Source: Actinomadura terrae
Lineage (GTDB): Bacteria > Actinomycetota > Actinomycetes > Streptosporangiales > Streptosporangiaceae
NCBI RefSeq assembly: GCF_022751215.1
Contig: NZ_JAICDG010000006.1
Coordinates: 1 to 64,000, forward strand
Direction of reading: 5' to 3'
Length of the DNA: 64,000 nucleotides
Position numbers and translations under genes: made by a program
Notes under the pieces: generated by a model
Seen by the model: only the letters and a program-made list of their open reading frames with translations
Database searches by the model: none
Told to the model about the DNA's origin: nothing
Shown: positions 42,463-50,451 of the stretch, in pieces
Numbering within the stretch: position 1 is the stretch's first letter
Layout: the number at the start of each line of letters is the position of its first letter

Positions 42463-42825
42463 TCATTCAGTCGTTCGGGAGTCCGTCACCGTGACGCCCT
42501 CGCGAACGGCTCTGCGTGATCTCCACGCCCGTGTGCGACACGCCGGACCGCAATAGACCGCGCCGCGCTGCCGCTCGGCACCGACCACCCATTCGGTTCC
42601 GCACTCCGGACACACCGCCCGCGCCGCTGGCGAAACGTCCAGGATCACCGCCACCCGCGCCCGGGTCCGCCGCACCCACCGCCAATGCCGAGCCCGGCAC
42701 GCCGCACTACAAAACCGCGCATCCCGCCGCAACCAGCCCGGAAGCAGGTCCCCGCACCCCGGGCACCGCCGCAACTCGCCCTCGGCCACGCTCCAAGCGT
42801 GAGCGTGCCCGGCCAAGGCCGCCAC
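42463..42825 (-). CDS. Small double zinc-ribbon protein
   Basis: 120 residues with two complete units: RRCPGCGDLLPGW followed by FCSAACRARHWRWVRR, and AVCPECGTEWVVGA followed by YCGPACRTRAWRSRR. All eight cysteines are present. It is related to the protein encoded at 39517-39912. It lies upstream of the DUF6192-like gene on the same strand, 130 bp apart. Probably a zinc-dependent nucleic-acid-binding protein of unknown role. Confidence 0.65.
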   Translation of the reverse strand: MAALAGHAHAWSVAEGELRRCPGCGDLLPGWLRRDARFCSAACRARHWRWVRRTRARVAVILDVSPAARAVCPECGTEWVVGAERQRGAVYCGPACRTRAWRSRRAVREGVTVTDSRTTE

Positions 42826-42882
42826 CCCTGCTCGCCGTGGAGTGCGCGGTGAACAAATCTGATCCGCGAGAGTCGCTCGCCA

Positions 42883-43224
42883 TCACCGCGGCCCGACCAG
42901 CGGGGCGTATCCCGTCTCATAGAGCAGCTTCTGCCATCCCGCCAGGTCACCGCGGTATCGGGTGGACTTCGGGGGTGGGGCGGGTTTGCGCTTCCAAAAG
43001 CCCTCCTCGTAGGGAGGGCTAGGAACGGCGATGAGGGTCGGGCTGCCGTCCTCCCAGACCATGATCGTGACCGACGTTATGGCCAGGTCACCCTGGGGGT
43101 CCGGCCGGTAGACCGATTGTGATCTCCGCCAGCGTCCTCGGCTGAGCAGCGGCGGCTTCGGGGGCGCGTATTCCCTGGAGCAGTGGCGTATTTGCAGGTA
43201 GGTGCCGAGGGTGCAATCGACCAT
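42883..43224 (-). CDS. Hypothetical protein
   Basis: 113 residues from ATG 43224. No recognised domain. It has a basic N-terminal region (PLLSRGRWRRSQSVYRPDP), a beta-strand-like VTIMVWEDGSPTLIAVPSPP and a C-terminal Tyr/Trp motif (YRGDLAGWQKLLYETGYAPL). Codon use is less GC-biased than for its neighbours, consistent with accessory DNA. Confidence 0.5.
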   Translation of the reverse strand: MVDCTLGTYLQIRHCSREYAPPKPPLLSRGRWRRSQSVYRPDPQGDLAITSVTIMVWEDGSPTLIAVPSPPYEEGFWKRKPAPPPKSTRYRGDLAGWQKLLYETGYAPLVGPR

Positions 43225-43260
43225 CAACGGTTCACCGGGGAAGTCACAATCATGGTGCGG

Positions 43261-43506
43261 CTACTGGAATTGGTGCAAGGGCCGCCGGGTCGCGGTGTCG
43301 ATCGGGATCCCGGTTGCGAAAATGTCGTCTGCGAGCCAGTCGGTCCGGTGCAGGCTGTGGGCAACGAACACGAATGACGGCGCGGAGCGTGCTTCACGTA
43401 GCTGCTGCTCGTTGAGTTCGTTGGCGGCCGGGGCCAGCTCCCGACACATCGTGTCCAGGATCTCCAGCGTCCGCCTTCTTTCCGGCTGTGAATTCTCTCG
43501 CGACAT
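43261..43506 (-). CDS. Hypothetical protein
   Basis: 81 residues, polar and helical (RRRTLEILDTMCRELAPAAN, then ELNEQQLREARSAPSFVFVA). GGAGG lies close before its ATG. It is on the same strand as, and 36 bp upstream of, the gene at 42883-43224, so the two may be an operon. Function unknown. Confidence 0.5.
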   Translation of the reverse strand: MSRENSQPERRRTLEILDTMCRELAPAANELNEQQLREARSAPSFVFVAHSLHRTDWLADDIFATGIPIDTATRRPLHQFQ

Positions 43507-43789
43507 CTGCGTCGCCTCCCCTCGGTGCTGGCGCTGTAGGTAACGACGCTACTCTCGGCAGGCTCGGCAGTCGGTCAGAACCGCTCCCGAACTGGAGACC
43601 GATCTGTACACCGCCGCCGCAAAACGATCCTGGATTCAGGTCAGTGCATCACTATTAATGATCTTGATCGTGGAGGTACTGCACGCCCTACCGCGCCAAA
43701 CCACCGTCTTCGGGACCGTCACAGCCTCACACTGAAGATCAACTACTCAAGCCCTGAGGATGTGACACAGGCACTCAGCTGCGGCTCGG

Positions 43790-45721
43790 CTAGTCGATCG
43801 GGATTCGCGCGGTCGCGATGTCCTGATCGTTGGCCTTCTTCAGCGTCTGCGAGCCGGGCGGGGGGCCGGTGCAAAGCTCGGGTGGCCTGCCGGGACGCGC
43901 GGTCCCAGCACAGAGGAAGAGCGCGTCACGCCGGGTGTCCACCCAGACCGGCATCGCCGCGGTCCCGGTCGTCACCACCCGGATGATGTCGCCGAAGTAG
44001 GGCGGGGACATCTGAGTGGGAGGGGGCATGCTCGACGAGGTCACCCGGACGTTCCTGGACCGCCTTTCACTGATCAGGGTCACGGTGATGTCGGCATATC
44101 CGGAGCGTTCGCTGTTGCCGTACTGGCGGTCGTAGTAGGCGATCGCCAGAACGCCGCGCGGGCTTATCGACAGACCTTGGAAGAACTGGTCCGTGGTCGC
44201 CTGCCGGCCGGCTGCCACCGATGGCATCCGGCGCACGTCGGCCTTTCCCCCGTCAAAGGTCAGGCCGCCGTCGGTGGAGGTGGCGACGATGATGTCGTTG
44301 TTGCAGCCGCCGTTCTTGACCCCCTGGTAGAGCGGCCCGTAGGTCGCCCTGGCGTCGCTCGGAGGGTCGAACCCTTCGGGCGTGCACCCGGTCTGCTCGT
44401 TGGAGTGGCGGTTGATGTAGGAGCCGTAGCTGACGACGAGGTGCTTCGGGTCGGTGGGGTCCACCGCGCTCTGGGGGTAGTTGGCCGCCCGGAAGATCGA
44501 GTTCTTGGCCTCGCCCTTCTCCGGGACGCAGCCGTTGTCCGGGTTCTGCCCCTGATAGTTCATGCAGTCGGGGAAGTCGTAGAAGTCTCCGACCTTCACC
44601 GGTGGCGCGAAGGTCTCTCCGCCATCGGTGGACCGTGAGGCGAGGACCTGGAACCGGTTGTCCTTGGTCCCGACCGGCGTGTTGTAGTTGTTGTAGAACA
44701 CGAGCAGCGTGCCGTCCGGCCCGACTACGGGATGGGAGCCCTGGTTCTCGTTGCACCGCCCCGCGGGAGTCGGAGCCTCGTGCTGGAAGCTGCACATCGC
44801 GGAATCGCGGCTCACGACGACGGGCTTGCTGAAGGTCTGTCCGTAGTCGGTGGAGTGCGAGGCGAGGATGTAGGCGGTTCCGTCCTGCCCGATCCGTGTC
44901 CAGGTCACGTAGACGCGGTCGCGGAAGCGGCTCCGCGGATCGCTGTCGATCGCGATCAGTTGCCGGTCTTCCTCGTCGAGGCCCGCGCCCTGGAGATCGG
45001 GCTGCTCGGCCACCGGCTTGCCGGCGAAGTTCCAGGTCGCTCCCCCCGTGCCCGTGGAGCGATACACGTACAGGCCCGTCGACAGGTCCCTGGAAGGTGT
45101 GGTGCCGGAACCCCGATTGAACATTCCGCAGGCGTAGTAGGCGTTTCCCCGGCTGTCCCAGGCGACGCCCGGATCACCTCCGGCCTGGAAGAAGTACCGG
45201 CCCTTGCTGCCGAAGGCGGTACCCCGGACGAACTGGTCCGGAATCGTCGAGTCCTTCCAGCGGCGGCCTCCGTCGGAGGAGTAGCTCACCCCGCAGGAGG
45301 CGTCGCCACGGCGGTAGTCGTGATAGGAGGCGATCACTCTGTCGGGATTGGTCGGATCGACAGCGATCCAGGGTTCGTTCTGCGCCTGGCCTCGCCCATG
45401 CATGTCGTCATCGGTGTCGTTGAGCTGATCCTGGTTGACCTTGGTGCTCGTGCCTATGCGCGATGCGTCCGCCGGAAGAGGAGCCTTGGAGGTCGCCGTC
45501 CTCTCTCCGGTTGAGCGAAGGGCGGATTTATTCGGCTGTGGCCGAAGAGCCTCGGCGAGAGAGGCGGAGATGATCCGCCGCTGAATCGGTTTCAGTTGCT
45601 CATAGGTGAGCGGCCGGGCTCCGGCCGGGGGGCTGCCGGAGCCGTTCAGGGCCACGACTCCTCCGAGGATAGCGAAAATGACCGCGAGCAGCCGCACCGT
45701 GCGGGTCGGGCGCATGCGCAT
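43790..45721 (-). CDS. Secreted sialidase-like beta-propeller protein
   Basis: A 643-residue exported protein. The N-terminus MRMRPTRTVRLLAVIFAILG is a signal peptide, probably cleaved after AGARP. The rest is a beta-propeller with Asp-box (BNR) repeats: SYSSDGGRRW, SHSTDYGQTF, SRSTDGGETF and ATSTDGGLTF, spaced 100-150 residues apart, each following a strand such as NEPWIAVDPTNPDRVIASYH. Exo-alpha-sialidases and related surface proteins have this fold; the sialidase Arg triad and catalytic Tyr/Glu are not identifiable, so catalysis is unproven. It is divergent from the RiPP precursor, 256 bp between starts. ATG 45721 is preferred over an upstream start at 45805. Confidence 0.8.
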   Translation of the reverse strand: MRMRPTRTVRLLAVIFAILGGVVALNGSGSPPAGARPLTYEQLKPIQRRIISASLAEALRPQPNKSALRSTGERTATSKAPLPADASRIGTSTKVNQDQLNDTDDDMHGRGQAQNEPWIAVDPTNPDRVIASYHDYRRGDASCGVSYSSDGGRRWKDSTIPDQFVRGTAFGSKGRYFFQAGGDPGVAWDSRGNAYYACGMFNRGSGTTPSRDLSTGLYVYRSTGTGGATWNFAGKPVAEQPDLQGAGLDEEDRQLIAIDSDPRSRFRDRVYVTWTRIGQDGTAYILASHSTDYGQTFSKPVVVSRDSAMCSFQHEAPTPAGRCNENQGSHPVVGPDGTLLVFYNNYNTPVGTKDNRFQVLASRSTDGGETFAPPVKVGDFYDFPDCMNYQGQNPDNGCVPEKGEAKNSIFRAANYPQSAVDPTDPKHLVVSYGSYINRHSNEQTGCTPEGFDPPSDARATYGPLYQGVKNGGCNNDIIVATSTDGGLTFDGGKADVRRMPSVAAGRQATTDQFFQGLSISPRGVLAIAYYDRQYGNSERSGYADITVTLISERRSRNVRVTSSSMPPPTQMSPPYFGDIIRVVTTGTAAMPVWVDTRRDALFLCAGTARPGRPPELCTGPPPGSQTLKKANDQDIATARIPID

Positions 45722-45977
45722 AGGGACCTCACTAATGATCGCCGCCGAGAACAGAGCGAGAATAAGGGGTCCGCACAGAGGGGTGCAGTGGCCGACAACG
45801 GCCACTGTTCCAGCTGAACCGAAATCGCCGCGTAAACGCTCTTATTTCCTCGGGAAATTACAGACGGTAAGCGTTCCGTGATTGTTGGCGCACCTTGACC
45901 AGATCAACTTCGCTGGCCGAACCTTCTGCTTGTCCGAATCTCCTACCAGGCCCCTCGGGCTGGAAAGGAAGGCCGTC

Positions 45978-46088
45978 ATGCAGGCCATCATCACGCGGAA
46001 GACCGTCGCGGTCGAGACCAAGAAGGGATCGGTCGAGGTCCGCTGCACGACCCCGTCGATCCACGCCACCATGCAGCACCCCGGCTGA
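45978..46088 (+). CDS. Probable RiPP precursor peptide (36 aa)
   Basis: ATG 45978 follows a strong ribosome site (GGAAAGGAAGG, 5 nt spacing). It encodes a 36-residue peptide with a basic, beta-branched N-terminal half and a C-terminal half CTTPSIHATMQHPG that contains the only Cys, three Thr and one Ser. A longer frame from a TTG at 45882 has no ribosome site. The next genes are two SagB-type peptide dehydrogenases and an MFS exporter, the usual company of modified peptides. A hairpin after the stop would let this gene be expressed above the enzymes. The short length, context and ribosome site support a precursor; the modification and leader/core boundary are inferred. Confidence 0.7.
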   Translation: MQAIITRKTVAVETKKGSVEVRCTTPSIHATMQHPG

Positions 46089-46109
46089 TAATCGCCCGGT
46101 CGCATACCG

Positions 46110-46137
46110 GCGGGCCCTCCCTCGTGGCAGGGCCCGC
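46110..46137 (+). terminator. Hairpin between precursor and biosynthetic genes
   Basis: GCGGGCCCT (46110-46118) pairs with AGGGCCCGC (46129-46137) across a 10-nt loop, 22 bp after the precursor stop. Only CTT follows, so it should be a leaky terminator or RNA-stabilising stem rather than a full stop. Confidence 0.65.
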
Positions 46138-46162
46138 CTTCCCGGGCGCGTGAGGAGGAACA

Positions 46163-47314
46163 GTGACGAGTGCGTTGTTTCCCGACAGTAAGTACGAATT
46201 GTCTCCGCTCTTTCGGGCGGAGCGATCCCTGGACTCCGAGGACGTCTTCAAACTCTTCAGCGGCACCGGTTCCGACCGGCAGACGCTGGAGTTCTCCAGC
46301 GCCGACCTTCTGAACTGGCTGCTGTCCCTGACCCAACCCGCTCCCCGCGCCGAGCTGGAACGTTCGCTGGCGCGGCGGCTGGATTTCGCCGACCTGGAAG
46401 AGGCCTCGACGCTCGTCGACTACTTCATCGAGCATGAGACCCTCACGCCGGAGGACGTGGCGAGCCGCTATCGCGTCAAGGGCGACATCTGGGAACGGTG
46501 GGGGTGGCGCGACGCCTACGACTTCCACGCCGCCACCCGCGGTCTCCGATTCGAGAAGCTGTGGGGCAGCGAGAAGGGGCGCGAGCTGTTCGAGAGCTAC
46601 GTGGCGGATCCGTCGTTCGGCCCGCAGCCGACCATCTTCAAAGAAATAGAGGCGATCGGGCCCGCGGTCGGTTTCCAGGAGGACGACGACGAGGCACCGA
46701 TCGGGGGGAGAACGCTGGCCGATGCGCTGACCTGCACCGCCCCCGCGCTGCCCGCCGATGACGTTGGAGCGCTCCGCGTCGAGGACCTCGGTGCGCTGCT
46801 CGGGCACGCCTTCAGTACTCAGCGCACCATGGAAGTGGCCGTGCTGGGCCCGCACCAGCAGAAGTGCTACCCGTCGGGCGGTGCCCGGCACCCGCTGGAG
46901 CTCTATGTGGCTGCTCGCCGGGTGGACGGCCTTCCCGCCGGGATCTACCACTATGACCCGCTGCTTCGAGAGCTGAACCCGGTCGCCGACTCCGCCGCTG
47001 TCGCCCAGATCGACGGCGTGGCGCCGGACCGTCCGGAGATGGCGGCCGCGGATGCGGTGCTGTTCCTCACCGTCCGCTGGATACGGCACAACTGGAAGTA
47101 CCGCTACGCGAGGTCCTATCGGATGGTCCTCATGGAAGCCGGGCACGCCGCCCAGGCGCTTCGCGTGGCCGGGTCCGCCTTGGACCTGGACCTTGCCTGC
47201 TCGCCGACCGTGGACGAGGCGGGGGCGGAGCGGGCCCTGGGCCTTCTCGATCAGTGGCAGGAGTCGGTCGTGGGTGTTCTCGGAGTCGGCAGGAGGCACA
47301 ACCGTGATCAGTGA
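46163..47314 (+). CDS. SagB-type FMN peptide dehydrogenase, catalytic-type subunit
   Basis: 383 residues from GTG 46163 (GAGGAGGA upstream). The N-terminal 100 residues form a winged-helix-like region (DFADLEEASTLVDYFIEHET), then the SagB linker WGWRDAYDFHAATRG. The nitroreductase domain shows CYPSGGARHPLELYVAARRV (about 234-253), IYHYDPLLRELNPV, and WKYRYARSYRMVLMEAGHAA (about 311), retaining the Lys-Tyr pair important in characterised azole dehydrogenases. The FMN-binding RRSxRxF motif expected near 190 is missing; LADALTCTAPALPADD stands in its place. The partner gene overlaps its last 11 bp. Likely role: FMN-dependent oxidation of the precursor peptide. Confidence 0.85.
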   Translation: MTSALFPDSKYELSPLFRAERSLDSEDVFKLFSGTGSDRQTLEFSSADLLNWLLSLTQPAPRAELERSLARRLDFADLEEASTLVDYFIEHETLTPEDVASRYRVKGDIWERWGWRDAYDFHAATRGLRFEKLWGSEKGRELFESYVADPSFGPQPTIFKEIEAIGPAVGFQEDDDEAPIGGRTLADALTCTAPALPADDVGALRVEDLGALLGHAFSTQRTMEVAVLGPHQQKCYPSGGARHPLELYVAARRVDGLPAGIYHYDPLLRELNPVADSAAVAQIDGVAPDRPEMAAADAVLFLTVRWIRHNWKYRYARSYRMVLMEAGHAAQALRVAGSALDLDLACSPTVDEAGAERALGLLDQWQESVVGVLGVGRRHNRDQ

Positions 47315-48434
47315 ACCGGCGCAGGACGTGACGGCGGTGGCGGAGCACCGGCTGCTCTGGCCGACACAGCCGGTGATCGGACGCCGTGCCCTCACCGATC
47401 CCACCCGGCTCGAAGTCGCCTGGGGAGAGGGACCGGGCCGGCGGTGCTTTCGCACCGACTCGCCGGCGCTCGTCACGCTCCTGGTGGGACTGCGCGGCCC
47501 GATCACATCGGCCCAACTGGCGCAGCGGATCGCGGAGGCCGCAGGGTCGCCGCTCGTGCAGGCGCGGGAGACCGTCCGCGCCCTCGTGACCGATGGACTG
47601 CTGGTGACCGAACCTCACCTGCCCACAGAGTCGGAACTCATCTGGTCCAGGATCGGATGGCGGGACGCCGCCGTCCTGCACGCCGCAACGAGAACATCCG
47701 GCGAGGCGGCCGGCATGTCGGGGGCAACGCGGCCGGAAGAGCCGCTGCCGCTGCCGCGTGATCTGGTGTCCTCCCGCGCCGTCGCGCTGCCGCCTGCCTC
47801 CGAGCGTCTGAAGAGCGTTCCCGCCCTCGAAGCGCTGGGCAAGCGCCGCACACATCGCAACTTCAGCGACACGACGCTGTCCGTGCAGCAACTCGCCGAC
47901 ATCCTGCACTGGACGTTCAGGCATATCGTCTCCGCCGGCGGCAGGAGCCTCCACACCACCCCGTTCTCCGCAGGTCGGCCGGACGACCGGGTCGCCGCCC
48001 ACCCGGTGACGGCCTTCCTGCTGCTCGATCCCGAGACCGGGCCGGCCGAGCTGCTGGAGATCGACTGGCGGTTCCGGTACAGCCCCGCCCATCACGCGCT
48101 GGAGCCGACCGGCAGCGGGCGCCCCGAAATGGCCTCCATCAGCGAGTTGCTCTGGGACCAGGACTTCAGCGTCGGAGCACCCGCCTTCGTCATCTTCGCC
48201 CTCAACTGGAGCGAGTACATGACACGGATTCCGAGCTCGCACGCCTATCGCCAAACCCAGTTCGACCTTGGCGCCTTCATGCAGACCGCGCTCATGGTGG
48301 CGGCCGCGCTGGATGTCCGCACCTTTCTGACGCCCGCTCTGGACGACGAGCGATTCGCTCGCATCCTGGGCACCGAGGACAGCGAGCAGGCGCCCAGTTA
48401 CATGCTCGCGCTCGGAGCCCGCCCCACCCCTTAA
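47304..48434 (+). CDS. SagB-type dehydrogenase homologue, divergent partner subunit
   Basis: 376 residues from GTG 47304 (AGGAGG 7 nt upstream), overlapping the previous gene by 11 bp. The N-terminal winged-helix-like region (SPALVTLLVGLRGPITSAQL, VRALVTDGLLVTEPH) and WRDAAVLHAATRT match the partner's layout. Here the FMN-phosphate motif is present, GKRRTHRNFSDTTLSVQQLA (about 181). The PSGG block is replaced by TTPFSAGRPDDRVAAHPV, and the Lys-Tyr pair by NWSEYMTRIPSSHAYRQ. It therefore lacks what the first subunit has and has what it lacks, suggesting an obligate heterodimer with FMN at the interface. Confidence 0.8.
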   Translation: MISEPAQDVTAVAEHRLLWPTQPVIGRRALTDPTRLEVAWGEGPGRRCFRTDSPALVTLLVGLRGPITSAQLAQRIAEAAGSPLVQARETVRALVTDGLLVTEPHLPTESELIWSRIGWRDAAVLHAATRTSGEAAGMSGATRPEEPLPLPRDLVSSRAVALPPASERLKSVPALEALGKRRTHRNFSDTTLSVQQLADILHWTFRHIVSAGGRSLHTTPFSAGRPDDRVAAHPVTAFLLLDPETGPAELLEIDWRFRYSPAHHALEPTGSGRPEMASISELLWDQDFSVGAPAFVIFALNWSEYMTRIPSSHAYRQTQFDLGAFMQTALMVAAALDVRTFLTPALDDERFARILGTEDSEQAPSYMLALGARPTP

Positions 48435-48490
48435 AGGCCTGGCTCCGGCCACCCGACCAGAAACCGGTTCCGGCCCGGCATAGAGAGCAC

Positions 48491-49774
48491 ATGATCAACT
48501 CAGAGTTGAGCAGTCCCCCGAGCGCTGAGCGCCCGAGAAGACCCCTCGCCCGCGTCCTCGCGCTCGTCCTCGGCGACGATGTCGCGCCGTCGCTGTGGCC
48601 CATCCTCATGATCACTCTCGTCAGCACCGCCACCTTCACCGGCGTGTGGAGCTATGCGGGAGTGTGGGCCAAGACCTCCGTTCACGCATCGGCGGCGGCG
48701 GTCGGCGTGATGTTCCTCTCCTACGCCGGCGGCTGCGGAATCACCGGCTATGTCGGAGGCCGCCTGTCGGACCGTTTCGGGCGGCGACGCGTAATGGTCG
48801 GCGGGTGGACGCTGGCCTCCGCGCTGATTCTGACATTGCCGCTGGTTCCCGGAGCGGCACCGGTCAAGCTGGGATGGGCGGTCCTGGCGATGGCGGCGGG
48901 CTCCCCGGCGACATCGGCGAGCAATACCGCCGTCGCCGACCTGGCCCCCGCGGAAGAGCAGGAACGCGCCTACGCCTCCAGCCGAGTCATGTTCAACATC
49001 GGCTCCATGCTGGGCCCGCCGATGGCGGGTCTGGTGCTATTGACGCACAGTTGGACGCTGCTGTTCATCTGCGCGGGCGTCCTCGGGCTGGCGACCGTGG
49101 CGATCGTCCTGACATGGATGCCCAGGACGTCCCCGGCACGCAACGGGAAAGCCGATAGAAGACCGGCACAGGGCTCCAGGACGGGTATCTGGCGAGACCA
49201 TCCGTTCGTGCTGCTGCTGGCGTCGACACTCCTCGGCTACTTCATCTACGTGACCTACTCCTCCGTGCTCCCGGTGGTCGCCGTGTCGGACTATCACCTG
49301 GCGCCGTCCGCATGGGGGTTCATCTACGCGATCAATCCGATCATCGTCGTGCTCTTCCAGATGAGAATCACCCGTGTGACCCGCACGATCTCCTCGTCGG
49401 TGAAGCTGACCCTGGCCAGCCTGCTCATGGGGGTCTCCTTCCTGATCCTCCTCCTGCTCCCCAACATCGTGGGTGTCGTGCTGTTGACGGGGGCATTCGT
49501 CATCGGCGAAATGCTCTGGGCTCCCGTCTCCCAGAGCCTCGCCGTGCGCATGGCACCGGAGGACGAGCGCGGCAGCTACATGGGGGCGTTCAGAGGCTCG
49601 GGCCAGATCGCCATGGGACTGGCCCCCTTCGTCATGCTGTGGGTCCACGAATCCGGGAACACTCCGACCTGGATCACCATCGGCGCGATTTCCGTACTGG
49701 CCGCGGGTGTCGGTTGGGTGGCCGCCCAGAAAACACGCCCAAGGAAGGAGCCGGCGCAGGAGAACCGGACATAG
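48491..49774 (+). CDS. MFS exporter of the RiPP operon
   Basis: A 427-residue major-facilitator protein with about twelve helices. The loop-2 motif reads GYVGGRLSDRFGRRRVMVGG (about residue 85). A central soluble loop of about 40 residues (MPRTSPARNGKADRRPAQGS) and a basic C-terminus (KTRPRKEPAQENRT) flank the second half. It follows the dehydrogenase genes by 56 bp in the same direction, so it probably exports the modified peptide and gives self-resistance. No peptidase domain is fused, so leader removal must happen elsewhere. Confidence 0.88.
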   Translation: MINSELSSPPSAERPRRPLARVLALVLGDDVAPSLWPILMITLVSTATFTGVWSYAGVWAKTSVHASAAAVGVMFLSYAGGCGITGYVGGRLSDRFGRRRVMVGGWTLASALILTLPLVPGAAPVKLGWAVLAMAAGSPATSASNTAVADLAPAEEQERAYASSRVMFNIGSMLGPPMAGLVLLTHSWTLLFICAGVLGLATVAIVLTWMPRTSPARNGKADRRPAQGSRTGIWRDHPFVLLLASTLLGYFIYVTYSSVLPVVAVSDYHLAPSAWGFIYAINPIIVVLFQMRITRVTRTISSSVKLTLASLLMGVSFLILLLLPNIVGVVLLTGAFVIGEMLWAPVSQSLAVRMAPEDERGSYMGAFRGSGQIAMGLAPFVMLWVHESGNTPTWITIGAISVLAAGVGWVAAQKTRPRKEPAQENRT

Positions 49775-49808
49775 ACCCGGGTGAAGGCTCTTCACGGCTG
49801 GGTTTGTG

Positions 49809-50354
49809 TCACTGCGCATCGCGGGATCGCCACGACTGTGCCGCCGGGCCCTTGGTCATGTCGGTGAAATAGCTGTCGTGGTGGAGGAAGAAGGCGAGCC
49901 GTTCCTTCTCGCTCATGTCGGCGAGGTGGCCGACGCCCTCGAAGTAGCCTTCCCGCGCTGCGCCGGGGGTGAACAGCATCAGGAAGTCGATCGGCTCGCC
50001 GGACTCGTTGCCGAAGGAGTGCAGGCCGCCCGGCGGCACGTGGAAGAAGTCTCCCGCCGATGCGTCGAACCACCGCCGGCCGTCGTAGACCCGCAGGGTC
50101 CCCGTCACGACGTAGAACGATTCGGACACCGTCTTGTGGAAGTGGGTCCCCGTCCCGGCGGCTTCGGCGCCCATCCGGACCCGGTAGAGGCCGAACTCCC
50201 CACCGGTCGAGGCCTTGGTGGCCAGATAGTCGGTCCGTCCGCCGGACGGTGTGACAAGGTCGGCCGGGGTGTCGGCGGGGCGGTGACGGGCGCTGACTTC
50301 TCCCTGGTCTCCGTGGTAGCGAGGCGGCGGGTAGTCGCTGTCCAGCCAGGACAT
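49809..50354 (-). CDS. Cupin-domain protein
   Basis: A 181-residue single-domain cupin from ATG 50354 (GGAGATGAC upstream). Motif 1 is GTHFHKTVSESFYVVTGTLR (metal ligands His, His, Glu) and motif 2 is DFFHVPPGGLHSFGNESGEP (last His). Intact cupin ligands suggest a metal-dependent dioxygenase, isomerase or small-molecule sensor. A C-terminal helical extension (EGVGHLADMSEKERLAFFLH) is typical of a quercetinase-like subgroup. It is divergent from a MarR regulator that probably controls it. A link to the adjacent RiPP operon, which is convergent with it, is not supported. Confidence 0.85.
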   Translation of the reverse strand: MSWLDSDYPPPRYHGDQGEVSARHRPADTPADLVTPSGGRTDYLATKASTGGEFGLYRVRMGAEAAGTGTHFHKTVSESFYVVTGTLRVYDGRRWFDASAGDFFHVPPGGLHSFGNESGEPIDFLMLFTPGAAREGYFEGVGHLADMSEKERLAFFLHHDSYFTDMTKGPAAQSWRSRDAQ

Positions 50355-50412
50355 GTCATCTCCTTGTGTCCGAGGTCGATCGTGAGGAGGTTCAGAGTTC
50401 CATTTCTCTTCC

Positions 50413-50425
50413 TGGTAAGATACCA
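50413..50425. promoter_or_regulatory. Candidate MarR operator
   Basis: TGGTA-AGA-TACCA, a 5-bp inverted repeat in the 97-bp gap between the divergent cupin and MarR genes, in an AT-rich patch. Confidence 0.5.
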
Positions 50426-50451
50426 ATAAGAGACTAGCAAAGAGGTGCGGG

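Noticed and set aside
45882..45977. Longer RiPP precursor starting at TTG 45882
   Set aside because: No ribosome site before the TTG, whereas ATG 45978 has a strong one. The extra 32 residues look like untranslated leader sequence.
46163..48434. Classical azole-forming (TOMM) cluster
   Set aside because: SagB-like enzymes are present, but no YcaO cyclodehydratase or E1-like partner is found in the window. The precursor also lacks a Cys/Ser/Thr-rich core beyond one Cys and a few Thr/Ser.
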